DNA of 64,000 bases from Pusillimonas sp. TS35 (GTDB lineage Bacteria; Pseudomonadota; Gammaproteobacteria; Burkholderiales; Burkholderiaceae_B), in contig NZ_WWER01000002.1 of assembly GCF_009857885.1 (NCBI RefSeq), positions 124,001 through 188,000 of the forward strand. The letters are read 5' to 3'. Position numbers and translations under genes: made by a program. Below the pieces are notes generated by a model, which made no database searches, had not been told where the DNA came from, and saw only the letters and a program-made list of their open reading frames with translations. This document shows, piece by piece, positions 26,733 to 35,101 of this stretch (positions are counted from its first letter, which is position 1; the number at the start of each line of letters is the position of its first letter).

Positions 26733-27340
26733 GGCTTGGCTGGCTCCGGCAGCGTGAACTTGACTTCAGGATCGCGGGTGATCTGGTCTTGCTTGTCTGT
26801 GCCGTAATTCTGGATCGTTTGATAGCCGAAAATCTTGGCGGTGATCAACGTCGGGAACTGACGGATATACAGGTTGTACGCCTGTACCGCCTGCACATAG
26901 CGGCCCCGTTCAGTGGCCAGACGGTTTTCCGTGCCTTCGAGCTGCGTCATCAGATCGCGGAACAAGCCATCACTTTTCAGCTGGGGATAGTTTTCGGATA
27001 CCGCAATCAGCCGTGACAGCGCCGAAGACAGTTCGCCCTGTGCCTGATTGAAGCGCGCCATGATGGCTGGATCCTTCAGGTCGTTGGCGGTGATATTGAT
27101 GCTGCCCACCTTGGCGCGTGCTTCGGTGACCTGCGTGAGCACCGCGCGCTCGTTCACCATGTAGGCGTTGACCGAATTGACGAGCTTGGGCACCAGATCG
27201 GCCCGCCGTTCATATTGGTTGAGCACTTGCGACCACGACGCCTTGACCTGTTCATCGAGCCGCTGGATTTCGTTATAGCCACAGCCGGTCAGTACAACGG
27301 AGAGCAGCGGGGCGAGCAACAGAAGAATGATGCGTTTCAT
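26729..27340 (-). CDS. lemA: LemA-family lipoprotein
   Basis: 203 residues from the ATG at 27340. The lipobox VVLTGC puts the lipidated Cys near residue 20. A helical LemA core follows (YNEIQRLDEQVKASWSQVLNQYERRADLVPKLVNS is the conserved opening), then the LSRLIAVSENYPQLKSD motif. LemA proteins are membrane-attached coiled helices of unknown function, often encoded with TPM proteins as here. The frame is open upstream but without a credible start. Confidence 0.9.
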   Translation of the reverse strand: MKRIILLLLAPLLSVVLTGCGYNEIQRLDEQVKASWSQVLNQYERRADLVPKLVNSVNAYMVNERAVLTQVTEARAKVGSINITANDLKDPAIMARFNQAQGELSSALSRLIAVSENYPQLKSDGLFRDLMTQLEGTENRLATERGRYVQAVQAYNLYIRQFPTLITAKIFGYQTIQNYGTDKQDQITRDPEVKFTLPEPAKP

Positions 27341-27475
27341 GAGGCAGTCTCGGTGAAGGGAAACGCATAAATTACACCAGCCGCCGCCGGTAAACGCAAC
27401 GGGAAACCGCATGCGGCGATCACGCCCGCTGCCGCGGCCTTCTGCTTTTGGGCCGACTGCATGAGCCACAACCCC

Positions 27476-28069
27476 CTAGGGCCCGCCCCCTGCCGGCTGC
27501 CCACCCACACCCGCAGCCAACCTGGCTTCGCGCTCACGCTGCTGGGCGGTGCGCGCATGCAGCCAAGCGAGTTCCTCGTCGAGCCAGCCGCGGCGCACCG
27601 TGGCGATGACCAACATATGCACAGAGATAAGCAGGCCGATCGCCAACGGCGCCAGTGCATTGGCCGCGAACGGGCTGCCCTGGGGTGCAACCGCCGGCAT
27701 GCCGACCGGCCACTGCAAAATGGCGGCCGAGGCACCCGCCGCATCTTGCGCCAGGGCAAGGCCAGCCGCCAGCCCCAGCATGGGCGCAGCCACAATAAGC
27801 AGCCGCGGCCATGCGAGCAGCCGTCGCGCGGCGATGTCCCAGTCGCCATCGCTGGCGGCCGGATGGCAAGCCGCCCAATGCAACAGCGTAAAGCAACGCA
27901 AATCCTGCCATGCTTCTCCGGGGCGGCGGCCACGCCGCTGCCAGGCCGCCATGGCCAGCCTGCCCAGTTCGTAGACCGCATACAGAAAGACGGCTACCAA
28001 AACTGCCAGCAGCGGAAGCAGCAGTACCTGCAGGGCATCGGCCATACGCTGCGCAAATAGCGCTGGCAT
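27476..28069 (-). CDS. Hypothetical membrane protein
   Basis: 197 residues, not recognised. Three hydrophobic segments lie near residues 12-36 (LQVLLLPLLAVLVAVFLYAVYEL), 86-107 and 138-156. The C terminus is charged (RRGWLDEELAWLHARTAQQREREARL). The arrangement is loosely similar to MotA/ExbB-like proteins but I cannot assign it. Only 3 bases separate it from the upstream small membrane protein, so the pair is probably co-transcribed, possibly together with lemA. Confidence 0.65.
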   Translation of the reverse strand: MPALFAQRMADALQVLLLPLLAVLVAVFLYAVYELGRLAMAAWQRRGRRPGEAWQDLRCFTLLHWAACHPAASDGDWDIAARRLLAWPRLLIVAAPMLGLAAGLALAQDAAGASAAILQWPVGMPAVAPQGSPFAANALAPLAIGLLISVHMLVIATVRRGWLDEELAWLHARTAQQREREARLAAGVGGQPAGGGP

Positions 28070-28072
28070 TGT

Positions 28073-28324
28073 TCAGCACCCGCTCCGCGCGTAGCGGCGC
28101 GGCTTGCGCCCGCTGTAGCGCATCTGGCGGGCCGCACCGGCTGCGAACGCCAGCGGCAATGCCAGCGCCAGCCCTCCGCTCGCACCGGCCGCCGCGACCA
28201 GCAGGCAGGCCCAGGCCACACCCAACCAATGAGGCCCATCGGTGCGCGACGGCGCCCAGGGATCTGCCCCGCGCGCCGTGATCGCCCCTAGAGGGCCGGA
28301 CTGCAGTACATAATGCATTTGCAT
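28073..28324 (-). CDS. Hypothetical small membrane protein
   Basis: 83 residues from the ATG at 28324, with AGGAGG 7 bases upstream. It has a hydrophobic stretch WLGVAWACLLVAAAGASGGLALALPLAFAAG (about one hairpin of two helices) and a basic C terminus. It is not recognised. It opens the leftward run that continues with the 197-residue membrane protein; a Fur-like box lies ~157 bases upstream of its start. Confidence 0.6.
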   Translation of the reverse strand: MQMHYVLQSGPLGAITARGADPWAPSRTDGPHWLGVAWACLLVAAAGASGGLALALPLAFAAGAARQMRYSGRKPRRYARSGC

Positions 28325-28480
28325 GGAATGCCTCCTGCTTACAGGAATAATGATGAGGTTCAACGATAGGGAAAATGCGTGACCTGCCAAGAGGTGCCTG
28401 CCCAGGGCGCCCGACTGCCCGACCGCTTTGCGGAAGGCGGCCCGATAGAAAGCTTTAATGCATCGCTTAGATTATATCTT

Positions 28481-28499
28481 AATGAGAATTACTCTCATT
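28481..28499. promoter_or_regulatory. Fur-box-like palindrome
   Basis: AATGAGAATTACTCTCATT is a 9-1-9 inverted repeat with one mismatch. Its TGAGAAT-T-ACTCTCA core matches the 7-1-7 Fur model at 11 of 14 positions. It lies in the 488-base divergent gap between the small membrane genes (left) and rhlE (right), so it could serve either. The gap otherwise holds only a tandem repeat. Confidence 0.5.
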
Positions 28500-28508
28500 G
28501 AAATAATT

Positions 28509-28589
28509 GCCGATTGCTGGTGCCGATTGCTGGTGCCGATTGCTGGTGCCGATTGCTGGTGCCGGTGCCGGTGCTGGTGTCGGTGCCGG
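28509..28589. repeat. 13-bp minisatellite, four perfect units plus degenerate tail
   Basis: The unit GCCGATTGCTGGT is repeated four times without mismatch (28509-28560), followed by decayed GCCGGT/GCTGGT copies to about 28589. It lies between the Fur-like box and the rhlE start and is probably variable in copy number. Confidence 0.85.
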
Positions 28590-28812
28590 ATGAGCCCACC
28601 TCTGCGAACGACATAAACACTTACGTCACAAATTTGGACATAGGCGGCCGCACTGCGCTACAATTGACAACTTGTGCGTGGTGCCAATCACCGCACGTTT
28701 CGCAAGCGGTTCCGTCTTGCATCCGGCTTATTTGCCCTCAACCCCTAGCATCGCCTGCCTAGATTGGTATCTCTCGACTCCGAGCGATAGGCTTGTCGCT
28801 GGAGTAATTTCC

Positions 28813-30381
28813 TTGTCTACCCAACCCACATTTGCCGACCTTGGCCTGGCAGAACCCCTTTTGCGCGCCGTTGCCGATACTGGCTACGAACGCCCCACCC
28901 CTATCCAGGCCCAGGCCATCCCACAAGTCATCCAGGGCGGCGACGTCCTCGCCGCCGCCCAAACCGGCACCGGCAAAACGGCCGGCTTCACGCTACCCAT
29001 TCTGCACCGCCTGCTGCAACAGCCCGCGACGGCGCGCAAACCTGGCCGGCCACGCGTCCTGATCCTCACCCCCACACGCGAACTCACCGCACAGGTCGAA
29101 GAATCCGTTCGCACATACAGCCAGTACACGCCGATCCGCTCGATGGTGATGTTCGGCGGGGTCAACATCAACCCGCAGATCAGCGCGTTGCGCAAGCCGC
29201 TTGATATCCTCGTAGCCACGCCCGGCCGCCTGCTGGACCATACGCAGCAGAAAACCGTCGACCTATCGGGCGTCGAAATCCTGGTACTGGATGAAGCCGA
29301 CCGCATGCTCGACATGGGCTTTATCCGCGACATCCGCCGCGTGCTGGCGCTGCTGCCCAAAACGCGCCAGAACCTGCTGTTCTCAGCCACGTTCTCCGAC
29401 GAAATCCGCGAACTGTCGCACACCGTGCTAAAGAATCCGATCGAGATTTCCGTCGCGCGCCGCAACACCGCCTCCGAGCTGGTCAGCCAACGCGTCGTGC
29501 TGACCGAGCAATCGCACAAGCGCGACCTGCTCAGCCACATCATCCGGGAAAGCGGCTGGCACCAGGTGCTGGTCTTCACGCGCACCAAGCACGGCGCCAA
29601 CCGCCTGGCCGAAAAACTGGTCAAGGACGGCCTGTCCGCCGCTGCCATACACGGCAACAAGAGCCAGGCCGCCCGCACGCGTGCACTGGCCGGCTTCAAG
29701 GACGGCAAGGTTGCCGTGCTGGTGGCCACCGATATCGCCGCCCGCGGTATCGATATCGACCAGTTGCCCCATGTCGTCAACTTCGAGCTGCCCAATGTGC
29801 CTGAAGATTACGTGCACCGCATCGGCCGCACGGGCCGCGCCGGCAGCGAGGGCTCGGCCCTGTCGCTGGTCGACCGCACTGAGATCAAGCTGCTGACCGC
29901 CATCGAGAAACTGATCAAACGCCCAATTGAGCGCACCACCATCGAAGGCTGGACGCCTGACATGGTCCGCGCCGAACCGGCGCAGGAGCGCGATGCCGAG
30001 CGCAGCGGTGGCGAGCGCCGCAGCAGCGCGGGCGCTAATGGCGGCGCACGGCGCACCGGCAACGGACGCGGGGGTAATGAAAATCGCCCCCGCGGCAACG
30101 GCGGTGATGAGCGCCGCGCCAGTGCCGGCCAGGGCCGCCCCGAAGGCCAACGCGCCCGACGCCCCGCCGGGCAAGGGCGGCCGGCTGGTGCACGTGAAAA
30201 CGCACCCGCACGCCGCGAGCACTTTGCCCGTACCGAGGGTGCCGCACACGCAACAGCCGAGGCCCGACGCCCGGGCGCACACAGCGACACCATGCCGCGT
30301 GCGGCTGCCGAGGGCGGTCGCCGCGACAATCGCCCGTCGCAGCGCCCCGCGCCGCAGCGCGCCGCCCTGTTGGCCAAGTAA
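28813..30381 (+). CDS. rhlE: DEAD-box RNA helicase RhlE
   Basis: 522 residues if it starts at the TTG at 28813, which has GGAG 8 bases upstream and opens exactly at the Q-motif region ([21 protein letters not shown]). Helicase motifs are complete: AQTGTGKT (49-56), [39 protein letters not shown] and [11 protein letters not shown] basic Arg/Gly-rich tail of ~140 residues follows, as in RhlE. It unwinds RNA in ribosome assembly and mRNA turnover. The frame is open 47 codons further upstream, but that segment does not resemble the family. Confidence 0.9.
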   Translation: MSTQPTFADLGLAEPLLRAVADTGYERPTPIQAQAIPQVIQGGDVLAAAQTGTGKTAGFTLPILHRLLQQPATARKPGRPRVLILTPTRELTAQVEESVRTYSQYTPIRSMVMFGGVNINPQISALRKPLDILVATPGRLLDHTQQKTVDLSGVEILVLDEADRMLDMGFIRDIRRVLALLPKTRQNLLFSATFSDEIRELSHTVLKNPIEISVARRNTASELVSQRVVLTEQSHKRDLLSHIIRESGWHQVLVFTRTKHGANRLAEKLVKDGLSAAAIHGNKSQAARTRALAGFKDGKVAVLVATDIAARGIDIDQLPHVVNFELPNVPEDYVHRIGRTGRAGSEGSALSLVDRTEIKLLTAIEKLIKRPIERTTIEGWTPDMVRAEPAQERDAERSGGERRSSAGANGGARRTGNGRGGNENRPRGNGGDERRASAGQGRPEGQRARRPAGQGRPAGARENAPARREHFARTEGAAHATAEARRPGAHSDTMPRAAAEGGRRDNRPSQRPAPQRAALLAK

Positions 30382-30394
30382 GCCACCCTCCCGC

Positions 30395-30421
30395 CCCTGC
30401 GTGCAACCGCCGCAGGGCTTT
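30395..30421 (+). terminator. Probable terminator after rhlE
   Basis: Stem CCCTGCG (30395-30401) pairs with CGCAGGG (30411-30417), followed by CTTTT. It lies 14 bases past the rhlE stop and just before the LysE gene. Confidence 0.5.
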
Positions 30422-30444
30422 TGATCTCTCGCTTCGCCGCAATC

Positions 30445-31080
30445 ATGTCGTTTTCAACCTGGTTGGCCTTTTTCGCAGCGTCCTGGGCGATTTCGTTTTC
30501 GCCCGGCCCTGGCGCCATCAGCGCCATGAGTTCGGGCCTGCGCTATGGCTTCCGGCGCGGCTACTGGACGACCATAGGCCTGCAACTGGGCCTGCTGGCG
30601 CAGTTCCTGATTGTGGCGGTCGGTCTGGGCGCACTGCTGGCGGCTTCCGAAACCGCCTTCGCGGTCGTCAAATGGCTGGGGGTGGGGTATTTGGTATACC
30701 TGGGCTGGCGCCAGTTCACCACAGACGCCGCCCCGGTTGCCGTTCACGCTCAGCAGCAGCCCGAGTTCCGCCGGCGCGACCTGATTCTGCGCGGCTTTCT
30801 GATCAATATCACCAACCCCAAGGGCACTGTGTTTCTGCTGGCCGTAGTGCCGCAGTTTCTGGATCTTTCCCAACCCATGGCGCTGCAGTACGCCGCCATG
30901 GCCGCCACCCTGTGTACCACCGACTTGGTGGCGATGGGCTGCTATACCACCCTGGCCGCGCGCCTGCTGCGGCTGCTGCGCAACCCTCGCCACATTCGTT
31001 GGCTCAACCGTGTTTTCGGTACGCTGTTTGTGCTGGCGGGCACGGTACTCGCCACATTCAGCCATCACGCCAAAGACTGA
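30445..31080 (+). CDS. LysE/RhtB-family exporter
   Basis: 211 residues from the ATG at 30445. The family opening is present (ISFSPGPGAISAMSSGLRYGFRRG), as is the central NPKGTVFLLAVVPQFLD motif. Six hydrophobic segments fit an inner-membrane amino-acid or homoserine/threonine exporter. No clear ribosome-binding site is seen before the ATG; a TTG at 30421 is in frame. Substrate unknown. Confidence 0.85.
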   Translation: MSFSTWLAFFAASWAISFSPGPGAISAMSSGLRYGFRRGYWTTIGLQLGLLAQFLIVAVGLGALLAASETAFAVVKWLGVGYLVYLGWRQFTTDAAPVAVHAQQQPEFRRRDLILRGFLINITNPKGTVFLLAVVPQFLDLSQPMALQYAAMAATLCTTDLVAMGCYTTLAARLLRLLRNPRHIRWLNRVFGTLFVLAGTVLATFSHHAKD

Positions 31081-31104
31081 GGCCAGCCAAGCTAAAATCC
31101 CTCC

Positions 31105-32715
31105 ATGAGTTCAATCAAGCAAGAAGTCGCCCGCCGGCGCACGTTCGCCATCATCTCCCACCCAGACGCCGGTAAAACCACGCTCACCGAGAAGCTGCTG
31201 CTGTTTGCAGGCGCGATCCAAATCGCCGGCAGCGTCAAAGCGCGCAAGGCCAGCCGCCACGCATCCTCCGACTGGATGGAAATCGAAAAGCAGCGCGGTA
31301 TTTCCGTCGCGTCATCGGTCATGCAAATGGAATACCGCGACTGCGTGATCAACCTGCTCGATACCCCGGGTCACCAAGACTTCTCCGAAGACACCTACCG
31401 CGTACTGACCGCGGTGGATGCAGCCCTGATGGTGATCGATGCCGCCAACGGCGTCGAGCCCCAAACCATCCGCCTGCTGCAAGTCTGCCGGGCGCGCAAT
31501 ACCCCCATCATCACCTTCATCAACAAGCTCGACCGCGAAGTGCGCGAGCCACTCGACCTGCTGTCCGAAATCGAATCCCACCTGGGGATGGACGCTGTGC
31601 CGTTCTCTTGGCCTGTCGGCATGGGGCGCCAGTTTGGCGGCGTGTTCGATATCCGCAACGATCGCATGCGCGTCTTCCGCGCCGGCCAGGAGCGCCGCGA
31701 CGACCACGACGACCTGATCAACGGCCTGGACAACCCCGAGATTGCCGCGCGTTTCGGCGACAATTTCAGCAAGGCCCGCGACGAGATCGAGCTTATTCAG
31801 GCCGCCGCACCCGCATTTGATCATCAAACCTTTCTGGCTGGCCGGCAAACCCCTGTGTTCTTTGGCTCCGCCATCAATAATTTCGGGGTTCAGGAAGTCC
31901 TGGATGCCCTCGTCGAGCTTGCGCCCAGGCCCGGCCCACGCGCCGCGCTGCAACGTACCGTCGAGCCCGACGAAGGCAAGTTCAGCGGCGTCGTTTTCAA
32001 GGTACAGGCCAATATGGACCCTGCCCACCGCGACCGCGTCGCCTTCGTGCGCGTCAGCTCGGGCAAGTTCGAGCGCGGCATGCGGCTCAAAGTCGCCCGC
32101 ACAGGTAAAGAAATCCGCCCCAACAACGTGGTGTCATTCCTGTCGCAGCGCCGCGAACTGCTCGACGAAGCCTACGCAGGCGACGTCATCGGCATTCCCA
32201 ATCACGGTGTCCTCCAGCTTGGCGACGTGCTCACTGAAGGCGAGGTGCTGCAGTTCACTGGCCTGCCGTTTTTTGCGCCCGAACTCTTCCAAGCCGTAGA
32301 AGTCAAAGATCCTTTACGCACCAAACAATTGCGCATAGGCCTGACTCAGCTTGGCGAAGAAGGCGCTATCCAGGTATTCCGCCCCGAAATCGCCGGTGGC
32401 GCGCTGTTGTTGGGTGCTGTGGGGCAACTGCAGTTCGAGGTCGTGGCCCACCGCCTCAAGACCGAGTACGGCGTCGATGCCCGCATGATGTCCTCGCGTT
32501 ACAACATGGCACGTTGGTTTACAGCGGAAGACCCCCAGGTATTGCGAAAATTCATGAACGCGAATGCGGCCAACATCGCCTATGATGTGGTGGAAGCCCT
32601 TGCGTTTCTGGCATCGTCGGCTGCCCAGCTCCGGGTTGCGCAAGAGCTTTACCCTGGCATTACTTTTCATACCATGCGCGAACACGGTGGCAAGGTTTTC
32701 GGCAAGGGCGCATAG
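31105..32715 (+). CDS. prfC: Peptide chain release factor 3
   Basis: 536 residues, the normal length. GTPase motifs are HPDAGKTTL (G1), DTPGHQDF (G3) and NKLDRE (G4). The RF3-specific effector sequence RGISVASSVMQMEY is present. It releases RF1 and RF2 from the ribosome after termination. It starts 24 bases after the LysE stop. Confidence 0.97.
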   Translation: MSSIKQEVARRRTFAIISHPDAGKTTLTEKLLLFAGAIQIAGSVKARKASRHASSDWMEIEKQRGISVASSVMQMEYRDCVINLLDTPGHQDFSEDTYRVLTAVDAALMVIDAANGVEPQTIRLLQVCRARNTPIITFINKLDREVREPLDLLSEIESHLGMDAVPFSWPVGMGRQFGGVFDIRNDRMRVFRAGQERRDDHDDLINGLDNPEIAARFGDNFSKARDEIELIQAAAPAFDHQTFLAGRQTPVFFGSAINNFGVQEVLDALVELAPRPGPRAALQRTVEPDEGKFSGVVFKVQANMDPAHRDRVAFVRVSSGKFERGMRLKVARTGKEIRPNNVVSFLSQRRELLDEAYAGDVIGIPNHGVLQLGDVLTEGEVLQFTGLPFFAPELFQAVEVKDPLRTKQLRIGLTQLGEEGAIQVFRPEIAGGALLLGAVGQLQFEVVAHRLKTEYGVDARMMSSRYNMARWFTAEDPQVLRKFMNANAANIAYDVVEALAFLASSAAQLRVAQELYPGITFHTMREHGGKVFGKGA

Positions 32716-32794
32716 GAGTCAGCACAGCGGTATCAACCGGGCCCGCATGCCAACGTGTTTACACTAGGCCTATCGTGGCATACAGAGAGTAACA

Positions 32795-33424
32795 ATGTCC
32801 TGGCGTTTTATTTTTGCAGTACTGTTGGTGGCCGCAGGCGCATCAGCCTGGGGTGGCCTGAAACTGGGCGACTGGCTGGTGGCGCACGGCCCCACAGCGC
32901 CCGTCATTCCCGCGCACCCCGAACTGGACGCCGTGCCTGTGCTAGATGCCAACGGCCGCCCGTTCACTGCCCGCCCGCCCCAGCCGCTGGTCAATGGCCG
33001 CCTGGGTGTGCCCGATGCGCCTACGCAAGTGGCCTGGCAGCTGGAAGAACCCTCTACAAAAAGTGTAACTACCAACCCAGCCATTCACGTCGCCACCACG
33101 ACCATCACCATGGACGAAGCCCGCATGCTGGCCGAAGGCAATGTGCCTGCGCTCAAGGGGATTGCCGATGTCACCGGCTTGGGCTTGGGGGGCGACAGTG
33201 TGCCGCTGCAACCGGTCGAGATGGCGCCGCCTCCTCCCCCGCCGCCACCCACAGCACCCGCCAACAACCGCGCTTGGCAAGCCAGCCTACGCCAGGATCT
33301 GCAGGCATGCAGCGCCAAGGGCTTCTTCGATCGTCCCAGCTGTGCCTGGGCGGCGCGCAACAAGTATTGCGAGCCCAATAATGCCTGGGGTCGTGTGCCC
33401 GACTGCCCAGCCAAGTCGTTCTAG
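32795..33424 (+). CDS. Hypothetical proline-rich exported protein
   Basis: 209 residues, not recognised. It begins with a hydrophobic anchor or signal (WRFIFAVLLVAAGASAWGGL). A Pro-rich linker follows, with an unbroken run of eight prolines near residues 148-155. The C-terminal ~45 residues contain four Cys (LQACSAKGFFDRPSCAWAARNKYC, PDC), suggesting a small disulfide-bonded domain outside the cytoplasm. It may be a type IV secretion or TonB-like linker protein, but nothing confirms this. A strong bidirectional terminator follows. Confidence 0.65.
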   Translation: MSWRFIFAVLLVAAGASAWGGLKLGDWLVAHGPTAPVIPAHPELDAVPVLDANGRPFTARPPQPLVNGRLGVPDAPTQVAWQLEEPSTKSVTTNPAIHVATTTITMDEARMLAEGNVPALKGIADVTGLGLGGDSVPLQPVEMAPPPPPPPPTAPANNRAWQASLRQDLQACSAKGFFDRPSCAWAARNKYCEPNNAWGRVPDCPAKSF

Positions 33425-33557
33425 CGTCCCAGGCCTGCCGCTGTCGCCAACGCTGTGTGACGGCACTCAATCCGTGTAAACGGCACTTGCATCGACACCC
33501 CGTTGCATCAGCATCCTTGCTGCCGCACGCCCGCACCCATTACATCTGCTGCTCAAC

Positions 33558-33588
33558 AAAAAGGCTCCCTTTTTTGGGGAGCCTTTTT
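33558..33588. terminator. Strong bidirectional intrinsic terminator
   Basis: A 12-bp stem (33558-33569 with 33577-33588) has AAAAA and TTTTT flanks and a 7-base loop. It lies between the proline-rich protein gene and the convergent bfr, so it can stop both transcripts. Confidence 0.92.
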
Positions 33589-33664
33589 GCCCGTTCGCAG
33601 CGCTACGCGGGCGTGCACCGGGCCCTTCTGGCGTACATACCGACCGCAGCCGGCGTGATTACGA

Positions 33665-34141
33665 TCAGCTTGCGCTGCCCATCTGCGACTGCAGGTAGTT
33701 CTGCAGGCCGACGCGATCAACCAATTCGATCTGGGTTTCCAGCCAGTCGATATGCTCTTCGGTGTCGTTCAGGATGTCCTGGAACAGATCGCGAGAAACG
33801 AAATCGCGCACGGATTCACAGTAAGCCATGGCTTCTTTCACGGTGGCCTGGGCCGCCGTCTCGAGCTTGAGATCACAGGAAAGGATCTCGGGCACGTTTT
33901 CCCCGATGAGCAGCTTGTGCAGATCCTGCAAATTGGGCAGACCATCGAGCATGAAAATACGTTCGATCAGGCGGTCTGCGTGCTTCATTTCGCCGATGGA
34001 CTCGTCGTATTCATGCTTGCCGAGCTTGTCCATGCCCCAGTGATTGAGCATGCGCGCATGCAGAAAATACTGATTGATGGCCGTAAGCTCGTTCTTTAAC
34101 TGTGCGTTGAGATGTTTGATTACGGTGGGGTCGCCTTTCAT
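33665..34141 (-). CDS. bfr: Bacterioferritin
   Basis: 158 residues, the normal length. Met52 in GEMKHADR is the haem ligand. Glu18, Glu51 and His54 supply part of the ferroxidase centre, with further acidic residues in the C-terminal half ([11 protein letters not shown]). It stores iron in a 24-subunit shell in the cytoplasm. It lies just downstream of bfd, on the same strand. The 403-base gap between them holds no gene that I can support. Confidence 0.96.
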   Translation of the reverse strand: MKGDPTVIKHLNAQLKNELTAINQYFLHARMLNHWGMDKLGKHEYDESIGEMKHADRLIERIFMLDGLPNLQDLHKLLIGENVPEILSCDLKLETAAQATVKEAMAYCESVRDFVSRDLFQDILNDTEEHIDWLETQIELVDRVGLQNYLQSQMGSAS

Positions 34142-34544
34142 GGCCGCGCTCCTGCTTGGTATCGTTAATCATCGCCACACGCTGCAAGAACGTGCGGGCT
34201 AGCCATAAGGCTACCATGTTGCGCAGTCAATTGTTTAGGCTTTCATCATTGCAAATCAAGGCATTACAGGCGTGTTCGGACGCTGTGTAAGAATAAGAAT
34301 GAATTGATTTTTTGAATGCTTTTATACCCACATGGGCGTGCTGCCGGCGGGTGAGATGGGCGGATACAGGGCTATGGGCGTATCACGCAGGGAGGCGAGA
34401 ACGGAAAAACCGACAATACGCCCCGCTTTAGGACGCATAAATAAGCCGTACATTGACGTGTGCCGAAGACAACGACAGGCCAGCCAGCTGACAAAACAAA
34501 ATTGCCAGCAAATGTTACGGAACGATGCGCGCAGGCGGGTATGA

Positions 34545-34811
34545 TCAGGCGCGGCGGATGGCAACTTCGACCATACCGCCCAAGCCCGTGTCGTTGGCTG
34601 CAGCTTCCACAGGAGTGGCTTGCGCGGAACGAAGCACGTTTTCGCTGGCATAGCGGCCACCCGGCAGGTACTCAGCCGCTGTATCGGAACAGCAACCGCA
34701 GCACGTACCGACACCGAGCTGCCCTTGCAAGGCGCCCATGGTGTCAGCCCCTTGGGCGACAGCTTCCTGAACTTGGCGTTCAGTGATGGCATTACAGATA
34801 CAAATAAACAT
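34545..34811 (-). CDS. bfd: Bacterioferritin-associated ferredoxin
   Basis: 88 residues, somewhat longer than the ~64-73 usual, with an extra C-terminal tail. The start MFICICNAIT is canonical; a 12-codon extension upstream is open but atypical. Cys4, Cys6, Cys38 and Cys41 (in TCCGCCSDT) are the expected [2Fe-2S] ligands. Bfd reduces the iron core of Bfr so that iron can leave under starvation. A strong Fur box covers the promoter. Confidence 0.93.
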   Translation of the reverse strand: MFICICNAITERQVQEAVAQGADTMGALQGQLGVGTCCGCCSDTAAEYLPGGRYASENVLRSAQATPVEAAANDTGLGGMVEVAIRRA

Positions 34812-34825
34812 GAGAATAATTATCA
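34811..34825 (-). promoter_or_regulatory. Fur box on the bfd promoter
   Basis: TGAGAATAATTATCA matches the 7-1-7 Fur model TGATAATNATTATCA at 13 of 14 fixed positions. On the bfd strand it overlaps a GATAAT -10, which has TTGCAT 17 bases upstream as a -35. Fur with iron would occlude RNA polymerase. The box touches the ATG, so the transcript has almost no leader. Confidence 0.82.
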
Positions 34826-34922
34826 GCCAATCCTTTATGTAATGCAATTGTCCATCTGTAACTTTTGTCGTTATTTTTCATCACGCAATCCCCTGTTTTA
34901 AAAGGGGTTTTCATCGATGGAC

Positions 34923-34994
34923 CAATGCCGGTATCAATGCCGGTATCAATGCCGGTATCAATGCCGGTATCAATGCCGGTATCAATGCCGGTAT
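34923..34994. repeat. 12-bp minisatellite, six perfect units
   Basis: CAATGCCGGTAT is repeated six times without mismatch (34923-34994), with two decayed copies after it (to ~35015). It lies in the ~270-base gap between bfd and the end of rpoN. The 12-bp period keeps frame, giving GIDT or MPVS repeats if read, but nothing supports translation. Confidence 0.9.
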
Positions 34995-35064
34995 CTGTGC
35001 CAGGTATCTGTGCCGGCAACCGCATCGAAGCTAGAGGTGATAGCCGGTATTGGGCGTTCGTCTA

Positions 35065-35101
35065 AGCCTGGAGTGCCTGGACTCAGCCTGGAGTGCCTGG
35101 A
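35065..35101. repeat. 20-bp duplication across the rpoN stop codon
   Basis: The 17-bp AGCCTGGAGTGCCTGGA occurs at 35065-35081 and 35085-35101, a tandem duplication with a 20-bp period. The rpoN stop (complement of TCA at 35083-35085) falls between the copies, so the duplication adds to or trims the protein's C terminus. Confidence 0.75.

Noticed and set aside
28509-28589. CRISPR-like array
   Set aside because: The units are 13 bp in tandem without spacers, so this is a minisatellite.
34923-34994. CRISPR-like or iteron array (replication origin)
   Set aside because: No spacers, no rep gene and no AT-rich region nearby; a simple tandem repeat is enough.
34792-35025. ORF with GIDT repeats on the minus strand
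   Set aside because: It is only the translation of the 12-bp minisatellite plus flanks, with no ribosome-binding site.
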